Assembly: GCA_965197635.1 (NCBI GenBank)
Contig: OZ240218.1
Span: forward strand, 868,001 to 932,000
Reading direction: 5' to 3'
DNA length: 64,000 nucleotides
Source of the DNA: Bin87 sp965197635
Lineage (GTDB): Bacteria; Chloroflexota; Dehalococcoidia; Lucifugimonadales; UBA3495
Below the pieces are notes generated by a model, which did no database searches, had not been told where the DNA came from, and was given only the letters and a program-made list of their open reading frames with translations. A program made the position numbers and the translations under genes. Shown here piece by piece: positions 1-8,787 of the stretch. Position 1 is the first letter of the stretch; every line of letters starts with the position of its first letter.

Positions 1-51
1 CCGCCGGTCGCGCCACCACCAGCATCCCTCCCTAAACTGTCGTTATAATAC
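1..51. mobile_element. Terminus of an IS701-type element, rest outside the window
   Basis: Bases 25-51 are, on the opposite strand and with a few mismatches, the left end of the IS701 copy at 49855 (TATTACAACGACGG followed by AGGGAGGG). They mark the inner edge of an element lying mostly upstream of the window. No coding sequence can be assigned to bases 1-51. Confidence 0.55.
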
Positions 52-54
52 TCA

Positions 55-932
55 GAGGGTGTCTAAAAAGGGGAAATGTGGGTCAATCGGCGTAGCATGA
101 GCCCGGTCATTGAGATGTACAGCCAGGTTTCGGTGGTTTCGCACAATGCTTCGTAATCCTTGCTCAATCGCCGTTGCAGGTTCAGCCAACCGAAGGTTCG
201 TGCCACGACCCATCGTCGAGGCAACACCGGAAAGGTATGCTGTTGGGCGGGACGGCGCACCAGCTCCAGGCTCCAGCCAGCGACCCTTTGGGCCCACTCC
301 ACCAGTTTGCCGCGGTAGGCGCCGTCGGCCCAGATCACCTGTAGCCGGTGGCAGCGACCCACCAGGCGTTGCAATACCAACCGAGCGCCATCGCGGTCCT
401 GAATGTTGGCCGGGTGCACTACCACGGCCAGCAGCAGTCCCAAGGTATCTACCACGATGTGCCGTTTTCGCCCTTTCACCTTCTTGCCGGCGTCGTATCC
501 TCTGGGCCCCCTTTTTCCGTGGTTTTCACCGACTGGCTGTCGATGATGGCCGCGCTGGGACTGACGTGGCGACCTCGGGCCGGCCGCAGCCGGGCGCGCA
601 GCGTGTCGTGGACCCGTTGCCAGGTTCCGTTCCGCCGCCCGGTACGGAAATAATGGAAGGCGCTACGCCACGGCGGCAGGTCGTGGGGGAGCATCCGCCC
701 GGAGCAGCCGGTGCGCAGCACGTAGCGTATGGCGTTGACAATCTCCCGACGTGGGTACGGGATCGGCCGGCCACCCGGTTTGGGCGGTGGCAACCAGGGT
801 TCCAACAGTTGCCATTCTCGGTCGCTGAGGGCACTGGGATAAGTTGCTCGTTCCATACCCCCACGTTACGCCCAACCCCACATATCACGCCTGTATACCT
901 CCACCCCAAGTAGAACCTTTTTAGACACCCTC
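55..932 (-). mobile_element. IS5-family insertion sequence, copy A
   Basis: An 878-bp element bounded by inverted repeats GAGGGTGTCTAAAAAG and CTTTTTAGACACCCTC. The flanking trinucleotides are TCA on the left and TTA on the right, one mismatch from the TNA target duplication usual for IS5 elements of this type. The right TTA is also part of the TTAG duplication of the adjacent MITE, so the IS5 probably landed between two IS701-type ends. A second copy lies at 24868-25745. Confidence 0.85.
63..856 (-). CDS. IS5-family transposase in two frames joined by a -1 frameshift
   Basis: The N-terminal frame (856 down to 476) starts MERATYPSALSDREWQLLEP and carries the IDSQSVKTTEKGG segment. The C-terminal frame (to 63) starts GYDAGKKVKGRKRH and holds the VDTLGLL and WADGAYRGK parts of the DDE domain. 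The two frames overlap at a run of five A then five G (rc of about 512-522), where a -1 slip gives one continuous product of about 265 residues. The same frames and slippery run occur in copy B, so this looks like programmed frameshifting, known for one IS5 subgroup, and not decay. Product: DDE transposase that cuts and joins the element ends. Confidence 0.8.
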
Positions 933-936
933 TTAG

Positions 937-1072
937 TATTACAACGACGGATTTGGCGAACCACGCTTGAAGCTTCGTATCAGCGGGTCGCAAAGACACC
1001 CTCATTTGAGTACCGTTCCTGTTTAGCATAGGCCAAAGTCAAGGTCCGTACTCGTCAACCGTCGTTGTAATA
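937..1072. mobile_element. 136-bp MITE with IS701-type ends and TTAG target duplication
   Basis: The ends are TATTACAACGACGG and CCGTCGTTGTAATA, the same terminal repeat as the IS701 copy at 49855-51451. Both sides are flanked by TTAG (933-936 and 1073-1076), a 4-bp YTAR duplication as expected for IS701. The interior has no open reading frame. It lies in the coding sequence of a helicase-like gene and supplies its stop codon. Confidence 0.75.
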
Positions 1073-1336
1073 TTAGACAACCCGCAAGGAGATCCGGGTT
1101 TTGCCGGTTCCACAAGGCAGGATGATTTTACCGCGGGCCTGGCCTACCAGTAGACCTCCGCTTTCGGACTGCTCATGTTCCCGGAGAATGCGTACGCTTT
1201 CCGCGATGGCCTCGTTCTGCATACAGGTCTTGGTTTGCCGGCGGTCTTCGCCGTCAGGGTTGGGTTCACAGTGTGGGCATTCCTCGTCAATGAACGCAGC
1301 CTGCTGCTGCAGGAGGTCGTTGGCGATGTTGACCAT
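1073..1336 (-). pseudogene. N-terminal fragment of a superfamily 2 helicase/restriction-type ATPase
   Basis: About 87 residues starting MVNIANDLLQQQ. The segment includes a Cys pair (EECPHCEPN) and ends with a Walker A box, ILPCGTGKTRISL, the usual N-terminal nucleotide-binding loop of DEAD/DEAH helicases of the type found in restriction and defence enzymes. The reading frame stops in the TTAG duplication of the MITE at 937-1072, so the helicase core and C-terminus are lost here. An IS630 element sits 14 bp upstream of the start codon and would separate the gene from its promoter. Helicase identity rests on the Walker A context only; the exact family cannot be told. Confidence 0.5.
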
Positions 1337-1440
1337 TTTCACGGAGTTCCTAAACCGAAGCCAAGGTGAAATGTGCAGGGTGATAGGGTAAATTGGTGCC
1401 AATTGGGTTGCATAGTTTCGGGAGTTGCAAGGGGTTAGTG

Positions 1441-2626
1441 ATGGTCGTGAGAGAGCTAGACCGGTCTCTGGAACAATGGCAGATGGGGGTCAAGGACCTG
1501 CGGCGGCGGATGATTCTGGCGCCCACGCCCCGGGAGCGGGAGCGATGGTACGCCATGCTGCTGCTGGCCCAGGGCTTGACGGCAGCGGCCACGGCGGAGG
1601 CCCTGGAGCGAGACCCACACACCATTGGTCGGTGGGTGTCGGCCTTCGGTGAGAGAGGACCTACCGCCCTGATATTCGAGCAGACCGGAGGTTCCCGCCG
1701 CCCTTGACCAAGCGCAGCAGGAGGAGTTGAAAGGGGGCGGTGCAGCAACCGCCCGCCGCGTCGGGCATCGAATTGGCCAACTGGTATTGGAAGGTGGTTC
1801 GGCAGTATGTTTCGGAGTGCTTCGGCGTCAGCTTGAGCCGCCGCAGTTGTCTGACCCCGTATCAAGTACGGGGTGACGTTACTACCTGCACCGGTTGGGA
1901 TTTGCCTTCCAGAGGCCCAAGAAGCGCTTGGTCAAGGCGGACGAAGCCCAACGGGAGACCTTCGTGGCGGAGTACGCCGCGCTGAGGGAAGAGGCCCAAC
2001 GTAGCGGAGCCAAGGTATTCTTTGCCGATGAGGCCCACTTCTGGGCGGACGCCGAACTGCGGGGCAAGTGGGTACTGCAAGGTGAACCGGCCCTGGTGGC
2101 CTCGAGCAGCCCGAGCTACGGCGAAAGGGCCAGCTATTATTCGGCGGTGTGCCTGGAGACGGGCGAGGTGGAATGGATGGCACTGGAGGGCAACAGCAAT
2201 AGCGAAACGGCTGCGGCCTTCCTGGAACAGTTGCGGGAGAGACCCGGCGGCTGGCTGAACGTGATCTGGGACAACGCCTCAGCGCGCGATTGGTCAAAAA
2301 TCTGGCGAGGCGGTGCGGGATCTTCTGAGAGTTCCCGGACTGAACCTGAGGCTGGTGAACCTGCCGGGCTACCGCCCGGACTGCAACGCCGACGAGGCCA
2401 TCTGGGGCTGGGCCAGAGAGGAAGCCACGGGCAATCTGTGCCTGCGCAGCAAGGCGGCGGTGCAGGAGCGGGTCGGCAAATTCCTGTCGGGTCGACTACC
2501 CGCAAAGACGAGGTGAAACGGCGCTGCCGGACCGTACTGCGGTCAAGGAGCGCAACACTCTTGCGAAACTCCCGGTTCGATTCCCAACACCCACCAAATG
2601 CACATCCCACCTTGGCTTTGGTTTAG
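1441..2626 (+). pseudogene. Decayed IS630 transposase
   Basis: The reading frame begins MVVRELDRSLEQWQMG with a helix-turn-helix region (TAAATAEALERDPHTIGRW) and then breaks. Pieces recovered in three frames are IELANWYWKVVRQYVSE (from 1768), LGFAFQRPKKRLVKADEAQ (from 1895) and the DDE core: FFADEAHF, NVIWDN near 2262-2279 and DEAIWGW near 2390. At least three frameshifts separate them: near 1700, at the 26-bp palindrome insertion near 1855, and near 2285. The N-terminal HTH, the catalytic-domain order and the length fit the IS630/Tc1-type family. It cannot encode an active enzyme but may once have served the related MITEs. Confidence 0.8.
1854..1874. repeat. REP-like palindrome inserted in the IS630 transposase
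   Basis: ACCCCGTA-TCAAG-TACGGGGT, an 8-bp perfect stem. It lies in about 26 extra bases that interrupt the transposase between the codons for RRSC and YLHRLGFAF and shift the frame. The same stem occurs at 36977-36995 and a relative at 4152-4171. Confidence 0.7.
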
Positions 2627-3526
2627 TTCAATGGCAATGCTGGCACCTCCGTCAGTCAGATTGCCAACAAAACAGCCCCGCCGCGAACGACGGGGCTGGA
2701 CACGCAGGAGACATAGGGCTACCGTTAACGCCGATGGCGGAGCGCAATTCCTTATCGACCACGGCCTCGGCGTTAACCCACCGGGTCCGTTTTGTTGGCT
2801 CGGGCAGTCTATGGCCACACTAACCCGTTGTCAGATCAACAAAAACACCGCCAGCCGTCACCCACCCTGTGGGATTCAGCAGTTCCTATGTATAACCAGA
2901 CGTGTTGCAACATGGTACACATATATCCGCATTGATTCCGTGGAAATAATGACTGTTTAATAGGTTTTGTCATTTTCATGCGACACGCCCACGCCCAACG
3001 CGCACACGGCATGACCAAACACGCACGCCGCCCGTAGCGTTGGGTGCGAAATAATCACTGTTCCCAGCGCTACAACTTACGCAATGTCACACACTCCACC
3101 CATGCCGATGAGGTCTGCTCGCAATGCCAAAAAGGGCCACGAGTGCGGCAACACACCCCATGGTCGAAGACAGCAACGTGAAAGCAGCCGACGCCAGACG
3201 CAAGGCATCAGCTGATGAAACCCAACTCGCCAAATGGATACGTCAAGCCGCGCCTGCTCCACGTCGAGACCATCAATCCGACTGCAGCTCAAACACGAGC
3301 GGTCACAAGATCCCAGACCGATACAGCCACATTAGTAAAACCGTCCAAGAGAACGATGAAGACCATCACCCCCCGTATCGCGAGATTCGTAACGAATGTT
3401 TTTGAATACGTATCAAGCTGGACTTTGTATAAAAGTTAGGCAATATATAAAAACAGGATAAGCTGGCCTGACCCATCCTTCACAAAAGGTCCTGCCCTGC
3501 TTACCCTGCCGGATGTTATTTTACCC
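2627..3526. other. No recognisable gene; one hairpin
   Basis: Short open frames on both strands have no family signal, good start site or consistent composition. The one clear structure is a hairpin at 2673-2698 (CAGCCCCG, 10-base loop, CGGGGCTG) with no T-run after it. AT-rich stretches at 2890-2960 and 3405-3460 look like IS flanks. Confidence 0.5.
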
Positions 3527-4930
3527 GTGCTTAATCCCTTCGCAACGCGGTTCCAAAACCAAACCTGGCAGAAAGCCCAGGTGTTGCTGGTCGGCGCGAT
3601 ACTGGCCCCCGGCCCACGCACGGTGGCCGCGGCGCTCCGGGTCATGGGTCGCAGCGGCGACCGGAACTACGCTCGCTACCATCATGTACGCAATCGAGCG
3701 GCGTGGTCGCCACTGCCGGTGTCCCAGGTCTGGCTGATGCTGCTAATCCAACACCCGGACCCGGGCGATGGACCCCTGGTGTTCGGCATACGAGCCATTT
3801 ACCAATCGGCAAACCGTGGAGCGACGCGGCGGTCCTAAAATCAAAGCCCGTGGCAGCTACCGCGATGCGGTGCGTGCCAGCCGCCGCTATCTGGTCAAAG
3901 TCAGCGGCTTTCGCTGGGTCAGCCTGATGTGGCTGGGCCACGTCCCCTGGGCCGGACGCTATTGGGCTTGGCCGGCGCTGACCGCTTTGGCGCCTTCGGC
4001 CGGATATTATCAGCGGAGCGGACGCACTCCTCAAAAGCTCACCGACCGGGCCCGACAGATGATCATGCAATCCCGCTCATGGTGAGCCTGCCGAACCACG
4101 CCGGTGGCCCCACCGTTCCCTGGCCCTGGTGGGCGATAGTAGTTACGCCGTCCCCGTAGCGTAGCACGGGGCAGGCTCTGGACCTGCTCCACTGCTGCCA
4201 ATCGCTGCCCCAACCCGTTACCTGCATCACCCGATTGCGGTTGGATGCTGGCCTCGACGCACCGGCGCCAGCCCGTCGGCCCGGCCAGAACGGGCCTCCA
4301 CCCGTGAAGGGCGCTCGCTTGCCCACACTGCAAGCGCTCCTGGACCATGACGACACCTCTTGGAACCGGACGCCAGTCGCCTGGTACGACCACACGACCC
4401 GCGCGGTGGCAATCACTTCGCAAACCGCACTCTGGTATCACACCGGCCAACCGCCCGTGCCCCTGCGCTGGTCTTGGTGCGAGACCCCAATGGCGAGTTC
4501 AACCCCCAAGCCCTGCTCTGCACCGATCCGGACGTCGATCCGGCGCAGATCCTGGAATGGTTCGTGCTGCGCTGGCAACTGGAGGCCACTTTCATGGAAA
4601 CCAGGGCTCATCCAGGGCTCATCTGGGAGTGGAGACCCAGCGCCAGTGGTCTGACCGTGCCATCGCCCGCACCACCCCGATATTGATGGGTCTCTTTTCC
4701 TGGATCACCCGGGCCGCCCACCAGTTGCAAAAACAACGGCCGCTATCCCCGCGCACTGCCGCTTGGTACGCCAAGCCAGCGCCAACCTTTGTCGATGCCA
4801 TTGCCTTGATCCGTCGCCACCGGTGGCTCTCCTCAGAGAGTTTTTCAACATCAACCATCGATTTTGACGGTGGAAAAGCTCCCCCGCATTCTATGCCCGG
4901 CTTATTGACTCACTGGCTTACGCCGCTTGA
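3527..4930 (+). pseudogene. Decayed DDE-type transposase (IS4/IS701-like endonuclease)
   Basis: Segments that read as one protein are spread over three frames. They are NPFATRFQNQTWQKAQVLL (from 3530), RGGPKIKARGSYRDAVRAS (about 3820), LDAGLDAPAPARRPGQNG (about 4240), DPNGEFNPQALLCTDPDVD (about 4488), VETQRQWSDRAIARTTP (about 4630) and a C-terminus LIDSLAYAA ending with TGA at 4928-4930. The central VVIVGDSSYAV-like acidic motif region is split at about 4150 by a REP-like palindrome, and several other single-base frameshifts are present. The size (about 450 codons) and conserved blocks fit a DDE superfamily transposase. The exact IS family is uncertain and no terminal repeats were found. Confidence 0.65.
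4152..4180. repeat. REP-like palindrome inserted in a transposase relic
   Basis: CCCCGT-(8)-ACGGGG followed by CAGGCTCTG. It sits between the codons for GDSSYAV and LDLLHCC of the transposase. The trailing CAGGCT is shared with the copy near 36971-36995 when read on the other strand. Confidence 0.6.
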
Positions 4931-5123
4931 GTGTGCAAAGTCCAGTCTAGAGCGAGGGCAATCAGGCGGGCGTAAAGCTGTGAACTGGTGTATGCACCCA
5001 TGAGTGTTCGTTTTCCCCGTCAAATGTCGTTGGACAGGATTCTAGCCTATTCACGGCTTGGTTGCGCCATCCTTGCCGCAGGCTGGTGGTAAAATGCCCC
5101 ATCAGACGGCTTCAGGAGGAGTT

Positions 5124-5960
5124 ATGACTGCCAGCAAGATTACCATCGGCAACGTGGAAATTGCGTCGTTGACCGACGGAATACTGGAGTTTGACATCTG
5201 CAATTTCTTCCCGGATATTCCCGCTTCCGATTGGGAACCATTCCATGACCACCTCACCCCGGATCACAAGGTCAGCTTCAACCTGGCCTGCTTCCTGATA
5301 CGCTCCGAGGGTAAGACCATCGCCGTCGACACTGGCCTGGGCGCCAAGGACACGCCGGAAACTCCGTGGGGCGAACTGCTGGACGACATGGCGAGCAACG
5401 GCCTTTCCCCCAACGATATCGACGCCGTGGTGATGACCCACTTGCACCGCGACCACGTGGGCTGGAACACCGTCCGCGACGACGGCGGCAACCTTCGCCC
5501 CACGTTCCCCAACGCCCGTTACTACTTCAGCAAGGTTGACCTGGACGCCAGCCATGACCCGTCCCTGCAGCCCGACCGCTTCCCCAACGCTCCTGATTGC
5601 GTGTGGCCGCTGGTCGACATGGGCCTGGTGGAGTTGATGGAAGGCGAGTACAACATCACCGGAGAGTTGACCACCCTGCCCACGCCGGGCCACACGCCGG
5701 GCCACATGAGCATCATGGTCAACTCCGGCGGCGAACGCGGCCTCATCCTGGGCGACGTTCTGCACAACACCGCCCAGATCCAGCAAACCGACTGGGCTTC
5801 CCGCGCTGACATCATCCCCGAACAGGCCATCGCCACCCGCCAAACCGTGCTGGATCGTCTGGAAAGCGAGGGCATCCCCGTGGCCGCCGTACACTTGCCG
5901 GCGCCGGGATTCGGCAAGATCGTCCGTCTCCAGGGCCGCCGTTACTGGCAGGCCATCTGA
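5124..5960 (+). CDS. Metallo-beta-lactamase-fold hydrolase
   Basis: A 278-residue cytoplasmic enzyme. The first in-frame ATG with a Shine-Dalgarno (AGGAGGAG at 5114) is at 5124; an upstream in-frame ATG lacks one. The zinc signature HLHRDH is at residues 106-111, followed by PTPGH (H190), GDVLH (D211) and a late H257, so the binuclear metal site looks complete. The N-terminal VEIASLTDG and FLIRSEGKTIAVDTGLG blocks resemble lactonase and organophosphate-hydrolase-type MBL proteins; a lactone or ester substrate is an inference. A paralogue of similar length lies at 40792-41658. An MFS transporter follows 81 bp downstream on the same strand and may be co-transcribed. Confidence 0.85.
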   Translation: MTASKITIGNVEIASLTDGILEFDICNFFPDIPASDWEPFHDHLTPDHKVSFNLACFLIRSEGKTIAVDTGLGAKDTPETPWGELLDDMASNGLSPNDIDAVVMTHLHRDHVGWNTVRDDGGNLRPTFPNARYYFSKVDLDASHDPSLQPDRFPNAPDCVWPLVDMGLVELMEGEYNITGELTTLPTPGHTPGHMSIMVNSGGERGLILGDVLHNTAQIQQTDWASRADIIPEQAIATRQTVLDRLESEGIPVAAVHLPAPGFGKIVRLQGRRYWQAI

Positions 5961-6002
5961 CGCAATCAAAGCAATCTTAGCGGTTGCTCGCGCATGGCGG
6001 TT

Positions 6003-6026
6003 AGGGGCGAATAACCATTCGCCCCT
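6003..6026. repeat. Intergenic palindrome AGGGGCGAAT...ATTCGCCCCT
   Basis: A perfect 10-bp stem with a 4-base loop lies between the MBL and MFS genes. A close relative lies at 32860-32882 upstream of the Gfo/Idh gene. This is an interspersed repeat, not followed by a T-run. Confidence 0.6.
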
Positions 6027-6041
6027 ACGTCTGTCCTAACC

Positions 6042-7334
6042 ATGACCACGATACAGGAGGACGCTCCAGGCCGGCAGCGCATTTTCTACGGGTGGGTCAT
6101 CGTTGCCACCATGTTCGCCGTCAACTTCTCGACGATGTGTACCGGCACCCTCAATTACGGCCTGTTCGTCCTGCCCATGCAGCGGGAACTTGCCCTGTCC
6201 CGCGCTACATTTGGGTGGATGCAAACCACCCGCCGCCTTTCGACCGGCGCGCTCAGTTTCGCGGTGGGCTTGCTGATTGATCGCTACGGCCCGCGAGCAT
6301 ACATACCCATTTCCGCGCTGCTGATCTGTGGCTGCCTGTTTTTGGTGAGTTTCAGCAGCCACGCCTGGCAGTTGATCCTGTTCTTTGGACTCATCGGGAT
6401 GTCCGGCTTGGCTGCTCCCAATGGCATCGTAACCTCGGTGCCCGTCGCCAAGTGGTTCGTGCAGAAACGCGGTCGGGCGCTGGCGCTGGCCGGCGCCGGG
6501 CTGGGTATCGGCGGCATAATCTTCCTGCCGGTTACCCAGTGGCTGATTGAAGCCTACGGATGGCGAGGAACGTGGCGAATCCTGGCGCTGGTTTTCCTGA
6601 TCATTTCGGCGCCGGCATCAGCGTTGTTCCTCCGTCGCCAGCCCGAGGACATGGGCCTCAGAGTGGACGGCGACTCGCCGGACGAACCGGACGATTCCGG
6701 TTCCCGTCCGGTGCCGGCCCAGCGGCCCGTAGAGGAGGCGGCATGGACGGTTCGAGAGGCATTTCAGACGGCAACGATGTGGAAGTTGGTGGCGGTTTTC
6801 GCGTTGTCCGGCGTGGCCCAGGGCGGAGCCAGCTTTCACCGCATACCCTACTTTGTGGAGAAGGCTTATGACCCGCTGCTGGTGTCCTGGTCTTTCGCGG
6901 CCGACGCCGGCGGAGCCGCCGCCACATCGCTGGTGGCCGGATGGCTGGCCGACCGAATTCCCATACGCTTTCTGGCTGCGGTGTCCTTCTCCGGGTTCAT
7001 CGTCGCCATCCTGCTGATGATTTACGTGTCATCGGCGCAGATGATGTTCCTTTCCACAATACTTTTCGGAAGCTCCGTGGGTTTCGGAATGATCGTGCAT
7101 ACCTACATCTTCGCCGCCTACTATGGGCGGGAGTTCCTGGGAGCCATTCGAGGCATCGTCATGCCCATCAACCTGCTGTCCGCCGGCCTGGGGGCGCCGC
7201 TGGTGGGCTACCTGCACGACTACTCCGGCTCATATCTGCTGGCCTGGTGGACCCTGATGGTCATATACGGCTCCAGCGCCGCATTGATACTGACCGCGCT
7301 GCCGCCGCGCAAGCCGGACGCTCCCGCCAATTGA
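6042..7334 (+). CDS. MFS transporter, 12-TM, oxalate/monocarboxylate-type
   Basis: 430 residues with about 12 hydrophobic segments, starting FYGWVIVATMFAVNF after a short cytoplasmic N-terminus. The loop between TM2 and TM3 carries the MFS motif A remnant LLIDRYGPRAYI, and a long charged central loop (about 205-235) splits the two halves, the second starting near AFQTATMWKLVAVFALSG. The FYGW start and TM spacing are typical of the OFA and monocarboxylate MFS group, so import or export of an organic anion is likely. It follows the MBL hydrolase on the same strand, which suggests that it carries that enzyme's substrate or product. The ribosome-binding site is weak; the start was chosen as the first ATG before the hydrophobic region. 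Confidence 0.85.
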   Translation: MTTIQEDAPGRQRIFYGWVIVATMFAVNFSTMCTGTLNYGLFVLPMQRELALSRATFGWMQTTRRLSTGALSFAVGLLIDRYGPRAYIPISALLICGCLFLVSFSSHAWQLILFFGLIGMSGLAAPNGIVTSVPVAKWFVQKRGRALALAGAGLGIGGIIFLPVTQWLIEAYGWRGTWRILALVFLIISAPASALFLRRQPEDMGLRVDGDSPDEPDDSGSRPVPAQRPVEEAAWTVREAFQTATMWKLVAVFALSGVAQGGASFHRIPYFVEKAYDPLLVSWSFAADAGGAAATSLVAGWLADRIPIRFLAAVSFSGFIVAILLMIYVSSAQMMFLSTILFGSSVGFGMIVHTYIFAAYYGREFLGAIRGIVMPINLLSAGLGAPLVGYLHDYSGSYLLAWWTLMVIYGSSAALILTALPPRKPDAPAN

Positions 7335-7340
7335 TGCGAT

Positions 7341-8111
7341 TTACCGTCCTTGCCCCCGGTCCAGATAGTCTTGCCCCGAACCCAGGCCCTCCAGGGCCAG
7401 GCCATAACCCAGGATGTCGTGCAGCACGCCCTTGAGTTGGTGCGTGAGCAGAACCCTTGAGTATCGCAGCACCAACCGGGGCTGCTGCGCCAGTTGCCGC
7501 GCCAACTCCCAGGCCCGGGGCAGCAGTTCGTCGGGAGGCAGCACCTCGGCCACCAGTCCCATTTCCTGCGCCTTGGCTGCGTCCAGCATCTGCCCGGTCA
7601 GCAGGAAGTACCGACCCCGGTTGATGCCCAGCAACAGTGGGTAGATGATGTGCATACCGTCGCCGGGAGTCAGGCCGCTCATGAAGTGCCCCGAGTCCTG
7701 GAAGGTGGTGTGCGGCGCCGCCAGCACGATGTCGCTGAGCAGCGGCAGCTCGGAGTGTCGCAGGGCCGGTCCGTTGATCGCGGCGATGATGGGCACCTCA
7801 ATGTTCAGCAGGTTGCCCAGCAGGTGCTTGCCCTCCCAGTAGGTGGCGTCCCACTGTTCCGGCGTCCGCCGTGGCACCGTGTCGCTGCTGCCGGCCGGCC
7901 CGGTGAACCCGTCGCCGGCCCCGGTCATGATGATGACCTTATTCTCCGTATCCGTTCCAACGGTGTAAAACACCTCCGGCAGCTCCGTATGCGGGCCGGA
8001 ACCCCATTGCAGCGTATCGCCGTCGCTGTGCAGCGTCATCTGCAGGATGCCGCCCTCCCGCTCAAACTTCACGTACTGAAACCGGTCCTGGTAGTCCTCA
8101 AGCCGTGCCAT
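7341..8111 (-). CDS. Crotonase-fold enzyme resembling 6-oxocamphor hydrolase
   Basis: 256 residues of the enoyl-CoA hydratase/isomerase fold, with the oxyanion-hole region ENKVIIMTGAGDGF and the helix GINRGRYFLLTGQ. The sequence follows the retro-Claisen C-C hydrolase 6-oxocamphor hydrolase (CamK) much more closely than ordinary enoyl-CoA hydratases. The three residues known to act in that enzyme are present in the same contexts: H119 (INGPALRHSELP), H142 and D151 (FQDSGHFMSGLTPGDG). The family cleaves cyclic beta-diketones to keto acids. A beta-diketone substrate is therefore inferred, not shown. It is transcribed convergently with the MFS gene. The start at 8111 has a GGAGAG-like site upstream (rc). 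Confidence 0.85.
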   Translation of the reverse strand: MARLEDYQDRFQYVKFEREGGILQMTLHSDGDTLQWGSGPHTELPEVFYTVGTDTENKVIIMTGAGDGFTGPAGSSDTVPRRTPEQWDATYWEGKHLLGNLLNIEVPIIAAINGPALRHSELPLLSDIVLAAPHTTFQDSGHFMSGLTPGDGMHIIYPLLLGINRGRYFLLTGQMLDAAKAQEMGLVAEVLPPDELLPRAWELARQLAQQPRLVLRYSRVLLTHQLKGVLHDILGYGLALEGLGSGQDYLDRGQGR

Positions 8112-8208
8112 GTCGCTCTCCTTTTACCTCTGGTTGAGGCGTCAAGTATAATCAAAATATCCGGCCGCAACCGACGTCGTGCTCCAGCCGGCAAAGATGG
8201 AGGTGTTT

Positions 8209-8787
8209 ATGGCTGCCACCGACGACACCCGCAGAGAGGCATCCTTGCGGGCCAAAGCCTTTTACGACGCGGAACTGCGCTCGAAACTGGAGCTCACGAA
8301 AAACGGCAAGTACATCGTCATTGACGGCGAATCCCTGGACTACGAAGTGGCCCCCAACCTAATTGTGGCTACGGTTCACCTGCGGGACCGGCGGCCCGTG
8401 GGGCCGACGTTAGCCCTTCGCATTGGCCACGACACCACATTGCGCCTTCCGCTGCGGCAACGCGATTCTCACAGCGAGGTAGCGGACGTGCAGACCAATG
8501 CACGCCAAAAAGGGGAGGATGCAGTTTTGCCGACCTACCGCCGCAACCCTGCCTCGCTGCTAGCTGAGACCTTTTACAACACGGAGCTGCGCGCCAAACT
8601 GGAACCCGCGCAGAACGGCAAGTTCATCGTCATTGCAGGGAAAACCCACGACTATGAGGTGGACAGCGACCCGATTACGGCCGCGGTTCATCTGCAAGAT
8701 CGGCAGCCCGGCGGGGAGATGTTTATTTTCCGCGTTGGCTACGATAGCGAGCAGTGCGTTTTTCACAGCTTGCGGTTTTCCATATAA
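8209..8787 (+). CDS. DUF5678-like protein with two tandem domains, partner of the next protease
   Basis: 192 residues from the ATG at 8209 (GGAGGT 5 bp upstream; an earlier in-frame ATG at 8179 has none). The protein is an internal duplication. Residues about 8-75 and 108-185 both contain LRAKAFYDAELRSKLE- or LLAETFYNTELRAKLE-type helices, an NGK(Y/F)IVI strand, a DYEV turn and a (L/I)FRVGY- or LALRIGH-type ending. This is the small fold, resembling DUF5678, often seen just upstream of clan AA aspartic proteases. The stop TAA overlaps the ATG of the protease by one base (TAATG), so the two are translationally coupled. Function is unknown; a substrate, inhibitor or antitoxin-like partner of the protease is an inference. 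Confidence 0.6.
   Translation: MAATDDTRREASLRAKAFYDAELRSKLELTKNGKYIVIDGESLDYEVAPNLIVATVHLRDRRPVGPTLALRIGHDTTLRLPLRQRDSHSEVADVQTNARQKGEDAVLPTYRRNPASLLAETFYNTELRAKLEPAQNGKFIVIAGKTHDYEVDSDPITAAVHLQDRQPGGEMFIFRVGYDSEQCVFHSLRFSI

Larger units (their letters stand above)
1350..2626 (+). mobile_element. IS630-family element A
   Basis: Terminal inverted repeats begin CTAAACCGAAGCCAAGGTG (left) and, on the other strand, CTAAACCAAAGCCAAGGTG (right). The transposase inside is dead. The same ends define the 151-bp MITEs at 36536-36686 and 37614-37764. Confidence 0.75.

Noticed and set aside
2560..2605. tRNA-like T-loop GGTTCGATTCC followed by CACCCACCA
   Set aside because: The T-stem does not pair and no acceptor, D or anticodon arm lies upstream; the bases are inside the IS630 3' end.
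3124..3405. 93-codon plus-strand frame in the gene-poor gap
   Set aside because: No Shine-Dalgarno, no family pattern and no conserved-looking core; composition is that of random sequence.
5112..5969. Long open frame of 285 codons on the minus strand opposite the MBL hydrolase
   Set aside because: It is a mirror of the GC-rich codon pattern of the plus-strand gene, has no family signal and no ribosome-binding site; the plus strand carries complete zinc motifs.
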